From: Adiantum capillus-veneris
Lineage: Eukaryota; Streptophyta; Polypodiopsida; Polypodiales; Pteridaceae
Reading direction: 5' to 3'
Length of the DNA stretch: 58,000 nt
Assembly: GCA_014529385.2 (NCBI GenBank)
Contig: CM043962.1
Coordinates: 35,805,598-35,863,597 of the forward strand
Below the pieces are notes generated by a model. It was not told where the DNA came from, did no database searches, and saw only the letters and a list, made by a program, of their open reading frames with translations. The translations under genes were made by a program, and so were the position numbers. Position 1 is the stretch's first letter; every line of letters starts with the position of its first letter. This document shows positions 1-10,033 of this stretch, in pieces.

Positions 1-361
1 GAAGAGTCTTCCTCAATGGTGAAATGCACTCGCCAAACACCAAATTTCACTCTATTTACCAATCTTAGGGCACACACTATTTGGATGAATGTACGGTCTT
101 CCTTAGTACCCAACAGCAAAAGGAAAATGGAATCCACACGCCGGACCTTTCGTCTTAGCTTCACTACGCTCTTGTTATGAGGGAGACGCTTTACTACCTG
201 CTCGTGCAACTCAATCGGTAATAGAGCTAGATCTCTAAGGATTGAATTTTCACTGCACACACACTCCTTGTTAAAACAAATGATCGTTTTTTTGTTTTTG
301 TAACAAACGTGGACAAACAAAAAGCCAACATAAACACTATTTTGTTTGGTTGCACTTCATT
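1..361. other. Unassigned flank
   Basis: No recognisable coding domain, RNA gene or repeat boundary is visible here. The stretch is mixed-composition DNA with short A/T runs and stop codons in all frames. It precedes the diverged tandem pair that starts at 362. Confidence 0.4.
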
Positions 362-808
362 TTAAAATAAAATGAACACATGTACATCAAAAGAAGTGTG
401 GTAGTTGATGAGAGGTAGAATGACAAATTGTGGAGATGCAAGAATTTCCCATGTTCTTTCAGCCCCAAACATAAACACCATACGCTGCTGAAAATGTATC
501 TTTCTACTAAGTGCAATATTTATCCTAATATGTGGTGTGAAGTAAAAAGGGAAAATTTCTAGGCCATTATCCATGCTCTATACATAACCTAATGCCTAAA
601 CTAGAACAAAGATATATACATCGAAACTAAGATTGTACCTAATGAAAGGCAAAATAAAAGGATTTACCGAAGCGTTTATTTCGGCTAACCTAAGAGAACC
701 TAAAATTCTACGAATTACGTGTTGAAATTGCAACTTAGTACTAACAATTATGTGTACCTTTTGCCTTGCAATCGAAATGAAAGGATCATACAAATTCTCG
801 TGATTCAT
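362..808 (-). repeat. Diverged tandem pair of ~234-bp units, each with a 70-codon ORF
   Basis: Two minus-strand reading frames of exactly 70 codons (362-574 and 596-808) start 234 bp apart and align without gaps. By eye about 25 of 70 residues are identical, including a shared centre (E-I-x-A-S, I-L-P-x-I-x-Y) and a shared S-F-D-V near the C-terminus. The DNA has diverged strongly, yet both frames remain open and the same length. I recognise no domain. It could be a decayed minisatellite, or two diverged copies of a short exon-like unit. No promoter, splice site or further unit was recognised. Confidence 0.45.
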
Positions 809-833
809 GCAAACTACTTGACTATTCTAAAGA

Positions 834-1058
834 TTGATCCTACACAAAAACATACACAAGTTGGCTCCTCCGTGGGGGCACCAATTTGAGGAAGTCCGGG
901 GCGGGCAACAAGAAGAGTGGCCTCTAAGTACCCTTTTAGGCTCCCGTGCTGCTCAATTGGGTTGGGGTTGGAAAAAAAAACAAACACACACACAAACCCA
1001 CAACCTAACCCTACAAAAATTTGGGGCACCACCTAGTTTTGGATGCGAACTAGGACGC

Positions 1059-1060
<2 letters not shown>
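834..1060 (-). repeat. Dispersed repeat family X, distal block (copy 1)
   Basis: About 880-1059 matches the reverse complement of about 41,719-41,890: the same order of short blocks (GGGCAACAAGAAGAG, GGCTCCCGTGCTGCTCAATT, GGGGCACCACCTAGTT, GATGCGAACTAGGACG) with scattered substitutions and small indels. It abuts the GA tract at 1061. No coding domain is recognised. Together with 2440-3545 it forms an inverted, partly decayed copy of the unit at about 39,766-41,890. Confidence 0.65.

Positions 1061-1140
<80 letters not shown>
1061..1140. repeat. (AG)40 microsatellite
   Basis: An uninterrupted 80-bp AG dinucleotide tract. The apparent Arg-Glu or Leu-Ser repeat ORFs crossing it are artefacts of the simple repeat. 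Confidence 0.98.
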
Positions 1141-1142
<2 letters not shown>

Positions 1143-2439
1143 CTCGGGCTGCTTTGAAATGTATCGACTGGGATCAAGCAAACACAATTATATATGTAAG
1201 AAAGAGAGAGAAGAGGGAGGGGATGCTTGTTGCATTAATACCTTCTTACAAATCTGTCATGACCAATCAAAGTGAGATTAGTATTTTTTCAACATAGCTT
1301 GAGTAAATTACACCACAACACATCACAAGAAAAGCCACCCCAATCACTGTCTTAAGGCCAGGGGAGTCCTCTCCACCCTGTTGCCCTCTTACAATATGTG
1401 GAATTTATGGCTGAATTGATGACAACACCCAGATACAAGCTAAAAAGAACTTAAAAAAACACCAAGACACTTACACATCATTTTTGTCCATTACTTTACG
1501 TTGGAAGAAAGACAAAGTATCCAAGATTAATCCAAATCCACCCTCCTTGATTCAGCAAATGTTGGGCTTACACTTAGTAGGAGAAATGATAGATTTCCTA
1601 CTCTCAATTGAATGATCACTCTCTCTTACAATGGCATAGAGTTCCCTTGCTAATCACCCCTAATACAACACATGCATATGCATAAGACAATGAGCTTCCA
1701 CTCAAGAGCTCCTTCTAGAGAGGTTGAGCTTGGCTTCTCAAGCTATAGCATAGTGCTCTTGCTTATGGCTCCCCCCTTTTTGTGCTAGCTACACCCTCCT
1801 TTTATAGAAATTTTGAGGGCTAGGGTTACTCCTCTAACCATGGTTGGGTTAGATTTTCAGCACTTATCTAATTTCTTTTGCTTGGAATTATCAAGAAGTT
1901 GGTGGGGATAGATGAAGAAGAGAGAGAGGAGAGAAGTGGAGGTGATAGGACTTTTCATAGTAGGTTAGTATTAGTAAATTAGTAGAGTTAGTATTTTTAT
2001 TAATTTACAAATGGAATTGGATATTTACAATGGAAGTATCCATATAGGATACAAATAAGGAAGAAAAAAACTCTTAATAGGTAAGAAAATATGGATTTCT
2101 TACAATGTTGATGCTCCAAGTGTCTTGAGTAGGGTCAATTTTGACGCTTGTTGACGGTCCACTAGCTTTGACGGTACGTTTTTTCTCCACTCTTGAACTT
2201 CCTTGGGAGCCAAGGTATGTGAACATGAGTAATCAATCACCATGATTTTGTCTTTCAAGAGAAGAGGTTGAATTTTGTGGTTTTTTTATAGATATGGGTA
2301 ATATGGAAGAGGAAAAATGAGACTAGGTGGTCAATTTTGGAATGGAAGTGTGTGTAGGAGACATGAGTTCACCATGGTTTCTCTTATTCTTCAAGGTTCA
2401 TAAGAAGGTGAGTAGGGTGCAGAGAGGAGTGGTGAGAGT
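1141..2439. other. Unassigned stretch, weakly similar to the middle of repeat family X
   Basis: No protein domain is seen. Read on the minus strand, the segment near 1790-1830 holds a TATA-like CTATAAAAGGAGG (about 1795-1807). The family X copy on the plus strand has CCTATAAATAGAGCCC at about 41,050, in the equivalent place. Short GGTTAGT/TTAGTAAATTAG-like blocks also correspond between copies. This suggests the middle of the same family, more diverged than its ends. Confidence 0.35.
1795..1807 (-). promoter_or_regulatory. Candidate TATA box in repeat family X (copy 1)
   Basis: The minus strand reads CTATAAAAGGAGG, a good plant TATA context. The plus-strand copy of the family has CTATAAATAGAGCCC near 41,051 at the corresponding place. 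Conservation of a TATA-like core in both copies suggests an element promoter (LTR or similar), but no transcript evidence is available. Confidence 0.3.
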
Positions 2440-3545
2440 GGTGGGGATGATGAGTGGAGAAGTGTGTGTGAAAGAGGAAAATGATAAAGTGGAAGAGGGA
2501 GTGTGGCTGCATAGCATGGGCAAACTGGGGTCCACCAATAAAATCATAGCTCACAGTTCGTAGCTCAAAAAAATATGAAAAAGTTTGAGGTAAAAGTTCA
2601 GCCCACGAGCTACAACTTTTGTTTGTATCACCTTTTCAAATTCGAGGAGCATGTGATCTTTAAAAATTCAGCAAAACCGACTTTTTTTTTCCACTGCACA
2701 AAGTCCTTGTGAGGTCCTCTTTGGATGATTCTTTTGAATACCTCCAAGAGTGAGCCCCCCATGGTGCATGCATGCATGCCACATACCCTTGACCTTATTT
2801 GGTAAGTCTATAATTGAAGATATCGTTGAGATCATGATATAAGTGAATAGTACAACTAAGAAAATCAAATATTGAGGGGTCTAAAAAAATATGTACATGT
2901 CAAATATAAATAATATAGGTGGAAAAAATATAAAGGGTTCAAAATAAATCTCTCTCATTATAAGTCTACCATAAAAAGATGAATATTTTTGGTGGTCTAA
3001 TTTATGAGAGTAATAGAGAATAGATGTAGGAAGGAAAAAATGACAATAGTGAAAAAATATACACATAAATAAACTAGTTTTTTTGGATTTTTGTTGGGAT
3101 GGAGTTACATAAAAAATAAGAGAAGCTTGAATGAAATTATTTTTATATGGAATAAAGAGTACACAAAATGGTAAGCAAAAATATGGTCATGTTGAGTCAA
3201 TGTACATAGCATAAATAACACACCATGGGTAAAAATATTTAAATAAATACCAAAATAATTATGAAAAATCCTTTTATTTAGGCCCTATATACAATGAAAT
3301 ATTTACACACAAATGGGCCATAATATACTTATATTTTTTATTTATTTTTATTTTTTTGGCTGAACTAGCCGAGTGACTAGCTAATTAAGGGTTTTTAAGA
3401 AGATATGGGAAAAGTCCCCTAACTCACACACACCTATATACAGTGAAAGGGTAGGGATAGCCACAGTGTTTGGATGATTTTGGTAGGGTGGGTTATCTCA
3501 CTATGGCACTTACGGAGAGCCGAAAAACGGCTATCACTAGGTAGA
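2440..3545 (-). repeat. Dispersed repeat family X, proximal block (copy 1)
   Basis: 2440-2790 and 3225-3545 match, as reverse complement, 40,050-40,390 and 39,775-40,058. Shared blocks include the hallmark AGCCGAAAAACGGCTATC (about 3520-3537), the ACTCACACACACCTATATAC region, and a long stretch around 2530-2760. Copy 1 carries about 480 extra AT-rich bases (about 2775-3254) that copy 2 lacks. The GCCGTTTTTCGGC end resembles subterminal motifs of plant CACTA transposons, but no matching opposite terminus was found, so the class is left open. Confidence 0.65.
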
Positions 3546-3814
3546 TTAAAATTGAAACCGAGATAGGATTGCCAAAAAGCGCACGCGCACACGCACAAAA
3601 GTGTTGAACTGCTAAAGACTCGTGTTACACACGATGAGGGTCGATATGGATCCTGAGGGAGAGAGTGAAGAGCGTAACAGTGTCCTATTATAGACGTCCA
3701 TAGCATTCTGTTTAGCTTGTAGGGGAAGACGCCTGGGCGAAGAGTGCATGAGAATGCACAGATTCTGAGGTGTCTTTTATAAATTGACATGTTCTTGTGA
3801 GAGACACAGAGAGC

Positions 3815-3818
<4 letters not shown>
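3546..3818. other. Unassigned stretch between repeat X and GA tract
   Basis: No recognisable domain. Long open frames here on the minus strand have no family signature and overlap repeat X, so they are not called. Confidence 0.35.

Positions 3819-3898
<80 letters not shown>
3819..3898. repeat. (GA)40 microsatellite
   Basis: An uninterrupted ~80-bp GA tract, almost the same length as the one at 1061-1140. Confidence 0.98.
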
Positions 3899-3899
<1 letters not shown>

Positions 3900-5457
3900 G
3901 ATGATGGTTATATAAAGAGTGAGTGCATCTCTTCCTTCGAGTGTGGAAGTTTTTCTATCTTCTTATTGTTGCTGCCCCTGCAAGAAGAAATCGCAAAAGA
4001 GAGATTAAGGGGGAGAGGGGACTTTTAAGCAGGGAAAAGAAAGGCAATCAGAAAATTGATTCCCCGTGTGTAGTAGGCCCATTACTCCCTAATATTACCT
4101 CAATTTATCACCGCAAGGCAGGGGTGCCCATTTAAGTGTGGATCAGAGGCGAGATCACTAGTACAAAGGTGGTTATATAGGATCAAGAGCGTCAATGCCA
4201 ACAAACTGATAGAATTAGCAGGCAACTCTGACAAGGCCCAGGTCCCCCTTTCCTAGAAATGAAGACTACGAGACTCGACATAATATAACTTGGAAGTCGA
4301 AGGAAACTACCCCATAATCCATTAGCATACTGCTTCTGCTTATATAACAATTAGATACTACCTGTTATAGAATCTGCAGTCTCAACCCTTGCGTGAATTG
4401 TCATGAGGCATGGTCGCAAAGTGTAAGATCGACGTCAGCGCCTACACAACAATATAGAAGTAATGATCTAGCTAGAAATGGAGGGTACTACTACAACGGC
4501 TACCACTGCACCTAGTATCTATAACAAGTGGTTCGGCTGCTCTCTTGCTAATAAATTTAACAGCCATTATAGTATGCCTTCAACTATGATCATTTGGAGG
4601 CTGCTCGCTTCCTCCCCCTTCTTTACATACTCACTATGAGAAGCATCCCGACCAAAGACATTGTAGAGGTGTTTTCTCCTCTACAATGAGGCCTTGGATC
4701 GGCAGCTATGCCTGCTCTGAGTCCTGACCCCCTCGCGGACCATTTACTGCCACATTGCCTACTGCTCCTACATGCACAACTCCATTTGCTGCTAATACTG
4801 CTCCTGCTCATGCTTTGCATACGTCCCCTGGCTGCTTCGTGAAACTGAGGGCGATGATTGACACAAAAAACATCACATGTAGTGGTGCAAACTGATTAAA
4901 GATTTTCCTTTCAAGTGGGATTCAAGAAACAGTCTGCCCCCTCCTTGGGACTAACTTAAGAAACCAATCACTAAAAAGTTAAAACCTTATAATTTTTTAC
5001 AAACCGGACACTTGGTCATGGATGTTGCACTAGAAAAGAGGAGCCATACATTAATTTTGAGCACAATCAATAATGTAGTCTTGGAAAAAAATCTTATCTC
5101 AATATCCGTTGAGAGAAAACATATTGTCACCCACAGGCTTTCACTCTTAACTTTCTCATAAGTGCTCACTATAATACTCACCAATCAAACATTTTCATTT
5201 TTTATTTTTATTTTTAAATACATATGAGATTTTTCACTAACAAAAAAGGGACCACGTCACTATGGCCTTAGCCCTTTGGGCAGGCCAAAAAGCTTCTTTG
5301 AGAAAAATAGAGAGTGACACTATAATTGGCTTTCTAAAAGAAATCCTTAATGTTGTGTTGGGTTAGGGATATTTTCATTGTTTTCAGTGCATGATAAAGA
5401 CTTACCTTTCATTTCACATCCTAACATGTCTTCACACTTCTTGCATTCTATTTTTTT
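3899..5457. other. Unassigned stretch
   Basis: No coding domain, RNA gene or transposon terminus is recognised. One small perfect hairpin is visible (TTGTAGAGG, 8-nt loop, CCTCTACAA at about 4658-4683). The last bases are a T-rich run leading into the LINE-1 target site, which fits the T-rich nick sites LINE endonucleases prefer. Confidence 0.4.
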
Positions 5458-5476
5458 AGAATGCTAAAGTGAAGCT
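5458..5476. repeat. Target-site duplication, left copy (LINE-1)
   Basis: AGAATGCTAAAGTGAAGCT occurs here directly before the LINE and again at 14,992-15,010 directly after its A-rich tail. A 19-bp exact duplication is typical of target-primed reverse transcription and defines the LINE-1 ends. Confidence 0.9.
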
Positions 5477-6308
5477 CTCATCGGTTGCCCCCGTATGGCG
5501 TAGGAAGAACTTGAAGGACCTCGCAACTTTGCTGGGTGATCCACTTTTTGTCCCATCTGCCAGAGCCTCGGGTGTAGCAGCAAACAAGGTTTGTATTTGG
5601 TGGGATCTGCGAAAGCCATAGCCAAAGAACTTGGTGGTGAATGTTGGGACATGACTAAAGATCATTCCTCTCAACTTTAACACCTTCTTCAGGGCCTGCT
5701 TCAAATGCAACAAATTCGGCCATTATGTGAGGGCGTGTCCCGCTGAGGTGCTAAAGCCTACAGGCCAAATAATGGAGAGAAGTGAATTACAGGCTACCCC
5801 ACAGGGTGGCACAAATGTAGTAGATCCAACAAAGAAGCCTACTTAAAATCTTGGCAAGACAGAGGGTGGTCAAAATAAAGTCAACTCGGATAAAGATGTG
5901 GAGAAACAAGATCATGGCAACTGGGGTAAGGGCAAGACCACCCAAAGCTACCGCTTTTCATCCACCGCTCAGCAAAGAACGGCCATCCCAGTAATGCATA
6001 AAATCGTGATGTCTCCAACTCTTAGGTCAAAAGATGAGGGCTGGCAACAAGTATCTCATATTTCAAAAGCGCAGGCTAGGGCCTTGGGACGAATCTAAGG
6101 TCTTCCACCGGGTTTCCCAAAGCCTCCTTTCCTAAATGACAACTTATTCAAAGTTTTGGGGAAGACGAATCAAAAGGACCTTTTCACTTCCAAGCTGGAT
6201 ACCATACAGGTTCCAGCAGAAAAGGAGCCAATGGAAGAGGACAACCTGAATGGGAACTCTGTTGAAGAGTTCCTAGAGGCAGAAGAATTTGTTCCCCTTT
6301 CCCAATGA
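5477..6308 (+). pseudogene. LINE ORF1 remnant (RNA-binding, CCHC zinc knuckle)
   Basis: This is the C-terminal part of a LINE ORF1, the nucleic-acid-binding protein that coats the element RNA. A CCHC knuckle (C-F-K-C-N-K-F-G-H-Y-V-R-A-C) is readable at about 5698-5742. The frame upstream contains stops, and the N-terminus is lost to 5' truncation. Downstream, the acidic C-terminus ends in E-F-V-P-L-S-Q followed by TGA at 6306-6308. That stop overlaps the ORF2 ATG (6305-6307) as ATGA. LINE-2 has the same ending and the same overlap, so the arrangement is ancestral to both copies. Confidence 0.75.
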
Positions 6309-7954
6309 TGGGTACTCTCTCTCTTCAATCTTGGAACGTGAAGGGATTAAAAACCCGGAAGAAGGGTACTCTCTTCTGGGAAGAAGTGAAGAAAGAGAAG
6401 ACAGTCAATTGCTGGGCCATCCAAGAGCATCATTTGGATGCTCGTAGCAAGAGAAAACAGGCTATAGGAAAAAAACTTATCTTTAATGGGGAAGGAAGTG
6501 ATGGTTTCAGTGGTGTCTTGTTCATTGCTGACAGAGATTTGGAGCCAAAGATGGTTCTAAACCACCCCTCCGGAAGAGTCCTTGGTGTTAGAATCAGATG
6601 GGACAATCAACCTATCACCATAGTAAATGTTTAAGGCCCTTGCAACGCAAAGGATAGAGCTAAACTGTGGATGCAGCTCAAGGATACTCCAATCGAAGGG
6701 GAGTGGATGATGGTTGGAGATTTCAATATGGTCGAGAAAAGCAAGGATAGAACAGGCTCTGCCAGCATACTGGCTGGATCAAAAAATTCTAAATGGGTGA
6801 GCTTATGTGAGAAGTGGGCTATGATTGACTTGTGGGAAGTGGGCCTATGGAACAACATGCGTGGATTCACCTACACAAGCCTTAAGTATGCCTGCACTGC
6901 CTCCCGGATGGACATATGCTACTGCTCTCATCAAGCTGACTGGATCTCATCGATGAAGGTAATCTCAACAAAAAGCCTCTCCAATCACATGCCATTACAC
7001 TTACAACTCAAGAAAGAGGGAGGGGGGGGGGGGGGGGGGCAATTTCAGAGAGGGGAGAAAAAGCTTCTGGTTATTACAGGGACACACCTATTCAAAGACC
7101 CTCTCTTCAGAGGCATCACCAAGAAAGCGTTGGGAGAACTCAAGAAAGATGTGGGGATGAATAAAACTAGTGCTTGGAATCTATTTGTTTGGAGTGTACA
7201 AAAAGCTATTAAAACTTTGGGTCCTCGGGTTAAAAAAGCCAATGAGGCACATATCAAACATCTCACAGAGGAGGTAGCGCAATTAGCCTCTAGGAAGGCT
7301 GTCGGACTGGCTACCGAGGATGAGCACAAGAGATGGCTAGAAGCTAAATCTCACCTGGCCAACGAACAGCTGGAGGAAATCAAGAAGGCGAGATTGCTCT
7401 CTAGGGAAACTTTCCTTCAACCAGAGCCTTCTAACCAAGCACATTTTTTAAGGGCTGTGAAAGTGAGAAATAGTCGAGGCCGCGTGCAAGTGCTCCATGA
7501 TGAGAAAGGGAATAAAATTCAAAACCAAGATGAGATGGCTAGACTTATGCTCAATTATCTCAACCAGATTATCGGTCAGCCAGAGACCCAATCTCAAGAA
7601 GTGGAAGAAGTCCGAGCGTCTTTACTTGGGAGTGTTGAAAATAAGGTTCCCGAGGAGGAAGCCAACCGCATGGAAATGGACTTCTCTGAGGAGGAATGCT
7701 CAGCGGCGCTAAAAGCTCTTGGCAATGAAAAGTCCCCCAGTTTGGGATGGACTGACGGCTGAATTCTTCATGGAATTTTGGGATGATCTCAAGGGTCTAG
7801 TCACATAGATGGCCAATAAAGTTGTTTCAGAGGAGTTGGTGGATACAAGTGTTAAGAGAGGGCTTATCAAGCCCATCCCCAAATAGATCTGCTGCTCTCA
7901 ACTTAAACATTGGAGTCCCATTATTACGATGATATCAGTAGCATACAAAATTAT
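6305..7954 (+). pseudogene. LINE ORF2, N-terminal part: AP endonuclease and start of RT (broken)
   Basis: ORF2 encodes the endonuclease/reverse transcriptase that nicks the target and copies the element RNA. Endonuclease motifs run in order: S-W-N-V-K-G-L, Q-E-H-H-L, V-N-V, G-D-F-N-M-V (about 6715-6732) and S-N-H, where LINE-2 has S-D-H. Frame breaks: a TAA at 6632-6634 where LINE-2 has a Tyr codon, a 20-G run near 7019-7039, and a frameshift near 7740 after the linker. The frame then continues through stops to a V-A-Y-K-I-I motif of the early RT domain. There it is interrupted at 7954/7955 by the copia-1 LTR. Start chosen at the ATG that overlaps the ORF1 stop, as in LINE-2. Confidence 0.85.
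7019..7039 (+). repeat. Poly-G run in LINE-1
   Basis: A run of about 18-20 G residues interrupts the LINE-1 coding sequence. LINE-2 has no G run at the matching position (about 36,795), so this is a private expansion. Confidence 0.85.
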
Positions 7955-8185
7955 TGTAGAGTGCGCATGTGATGAAGAAGGTAGGAAAGAAGACTATGCA
8001 CACACACCAACACACATCGAGAGACACACACACACAATCGTTACCCTGCAGGCAGCCATTCAATGTGCTCCTCTTCTCTTCTTCTCTTTTAACTATTATC
8101 CAAAGTATATTTACAACATAGTATAGTCAGTGTCCAGCGGCCCATATCACAATTGACATATTCTTTAACATCATATTCTTTAACA
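7955..8185 (-). mobile_element. 3' LTR of copia-1 (minus strand)
   Basis: Read on the minus strand the LTR starts TGTTAAAGAATATG (8185) and ends CACTCTACA (7955), giving TG...CA termini and 231 bp. It follows a polypurine tract and directly adjoins LINE-1 sequence on its far side. A partner 5' LTR was looked for near 12,600-13,450 and not found, so target-site duplication cannot be tested. The internal doubling of TATTCTTTAACA at its start is a small direct repeat. Confidence 0.75.
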
Positions 8186-8704
8186 CTCGCCCTCAAGCTC
8201 AGAGTCAGCTTGCATATGATGGATTCCCAATGCTTCACGAAAGTAGAAAAACTTCTCCTTTCCAAGAGATTTTGTGAATATATCCGCAACTTGATCATTT
8301 GTCTTCACATACGCCAAATCAATCTCATTTGCCAAAACTTTTTCTCTAATGAAGTGATAATGTACCTCAATGTGTTTAGTGCGAGCATGGTAGACTGGAT
8401 TCTTTGCCAATATGATGCTGCTAATATTGTCACAATATATAATGACACTATCAAGATAGTGAAAACCAAAGTCTACCATAAGTACTCTCAACCATGACTC
8501 TTCACATGCTGCCAAAGCTGCTCCACGATATTCAGCTTCTGTACTTGATAATGCTACAATTGATTGCTTCTTGCTACTCCAACTTATCATACCATTGCCA
8601 ATGGAAAATGCATAACCATTTGTATATCTTCTATCCATAAAATCTCCTGCCCAATCTGCATCTGTGTAACCATAAAGACAAAGCTTCCCATTCTTGCGAT
8701 ACAT
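8180..8704 (-). pseudogene. copia-1 RNase H domain (3' end of pol)
   Basis: This is an open frame of 174 codons with the copia RNase H signature: Y-T-D-A-D-W-A-G, then S-W-S-S-K-K-Q and L-S-S-T-E-A-E-Y, then the H-Y-H-F-I-R-E-K region and D-I-F-T-K-S-L. RNase H removes the RNA template during reverse transcription. The domain itself is intact, but it is cut off from the RT upstream by scrambled sequence at 8705-8900. The stop codon is formed by LTR bases. Confidence 0.85.
8186..8200 (-). promoter_or_regulatory. Polypurine tract of copia-1
   Basis: The minus strand reads GAGCTTGAGGGCGAG immediately before the LTR TG. This is the expected site of plus-strand DNA priming. The pol stop codon (TAA, 8180-8182) lies inside the first bases of the LTR. 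Confidence 0.7.
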
Positions 8705-8900
8705 AGTGACATCCTCAATGTAATGTCAAGTAAATAAGACTTCCATTGTCAAGTAAATAAGACTTCCAACCGTCTTCTTTCCTGCCTTCTTCATGACCTG
8801 TGCACTCTACAATAATTTTGTATGCTACTTGACAATAACACTGTCAGTATATAGCTCAATGTTATTGTCAAGTAAATAAGACTTCCAACCATCTTGCGAT
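8705..8900. other. Scrambled filler between RT and RNase H of copia-1
   Basis: Short blocks recur here: GTCAAGTAAATAAGACTTCC three times (about 8727, 8750, 8868) and GCGATACATAGTGACATCCT twice (about 8697 and 8894). About 55 bp (8773-8827) is an inverted copy of 7938-7994, spanning the LTR end and the adjoining LINE bases. The normal copia sequence between the RT C-terminus and RNase H is missing. The pattern is what template-switching repair of a double-strand break leaves behind. Confidence 0.8.
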
Positions 8901-9865
8901 ACATAGTGACATCCTCAATGTAATGTCCATCATCAACCAACTTCACATTTTGATCAAGAGGTTTATCAACCGGTTTGCACGCTGTCATTCCATACTTCTC
9001 AAGCATGTCCAACGCGTATTGTCTTTGTATCATCCAAATTCCTGATAAAGTGTTGACAATTTCAATTCCCAAGAAATCTCAACTCACCAAGTTCCTTCAT
9101 GTTGAATTCTCTCAACAAACTCTTCTTGACATGCATAATTTGCTCATCATGACTTCCAGTGAGAATCAAGTCATCAACATAGATACCAATAATGACGATC
9201 TCTCCATCAACATGCTTCAAAAACAATGAGTGATCAGCTGTAGACTGTTTAAATCCAATCTTCTTCAAGAATCTGGTTATCTTTCCACACCAAGCTCTAG
9301 ATGCTTGCTTCAAACCATACAATGCTTTCTTCAACTTACACACATAATATGGAAACTCTGGGTGTTGATAACCCTCTGGCCGTATCATATAAACTTCTTC
9401 TTCCAAGTCATCATTCAAGAATGCATTATCGACATGCATTTGCCGTAACTTCCAACCGAACATACTTGCCATTGCTATCACCAATCAGACTGTTGTCATC
9501 TTTGCAACTGGACTAAATGTCTCATCATAATCAAGACCTTTTGTTTGTGCATAACCTTTAGCAACAAGCCTCGCTTTGTATCTCTCCACACTACCATCTA
9601 ACTTGCACTTGACTTTGTATACCCATTTTGAACCAATTGCTTTTTTTCCACTCGGCAAGCGAACCAAATCCCAAGTGTGATTCTTCACAAGAGCATCCAT
9701 CTCATCATCCATAGCTGACTTCCATTTTGATTTTCCAATTGCCTCTTGAAAACATGTAGGCTCTTTATGTTTCACACGTGAAACCATGTATGCATAATGT
9801 GTACGCATGTAACCGTTGTATGCCAATCTATCAACTGGATAACGTACCCTCTCTGATCTTCTCAA
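8901..9865 (-). pseudogene. copia-1 reverse transcriptase domain (broken)
   Basis: RT copies the element RNA into DNA inside virus-like particles. On the minus strand, 9865-9485 holds the N-terminal RT region (W-V-Y-K-V-K, Y-K-A-R-L-V-A-K-G) and ends at TGA (9487-9485), where copia proteins usually carry an Arg after M-T-T-V; CGA to TGA is a likely route. 9484-9062 continues with A-L-Y-G-L-K-Q-A-S-R-A-W and the catalytic Y-V-D-D (about 9163-9185). 9072-8875 carries the thumb region in a shifted frame up to G-S-L-I-Y-L-T. The catalytic aspartates are present, but the frame is broken at least twice and the C-terminus is replaced by filler. Confidence 0.88.
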
Positions 9866-10033
9866 CTGTGGTGCACTCTTCTCTTCAACTCTTGCATATG
9901 GGGGTACCTATTTCTCAATATTCTTACTGCCAAGTGTCCTCAAATGTGGTAAACCATGATCTTCATCGAGTCTTTCATCTCCAGAACTCTCTTCAACCAC
10001 TTTCTTCTTGCCTTTCTCGTCTCGCTTCTTATC

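Noticed and set aside
834-1297. Arg-Glu and Leu-Ser repeat ORFs over the GA tract
   Set aside because: They are translations of a dinucleotide microsatellite with no conserved flanking domain. The same applies to 43,408-43,940.
3434-3790. 118-codon minus-strand ORF as a gene
   Set aside because: It overlaps dispersed repeat family X, has no family signature, and the equivalent region of the second copy is not open.
7045-7329. Minus-strand ORFs inside LINE-1 and LINE-2 endonuclease regions
   Set aside because: Shadows of the plus-strand ORF2; they lack homology and occur opposite conserved coding sequence (also 36,764-37,114).
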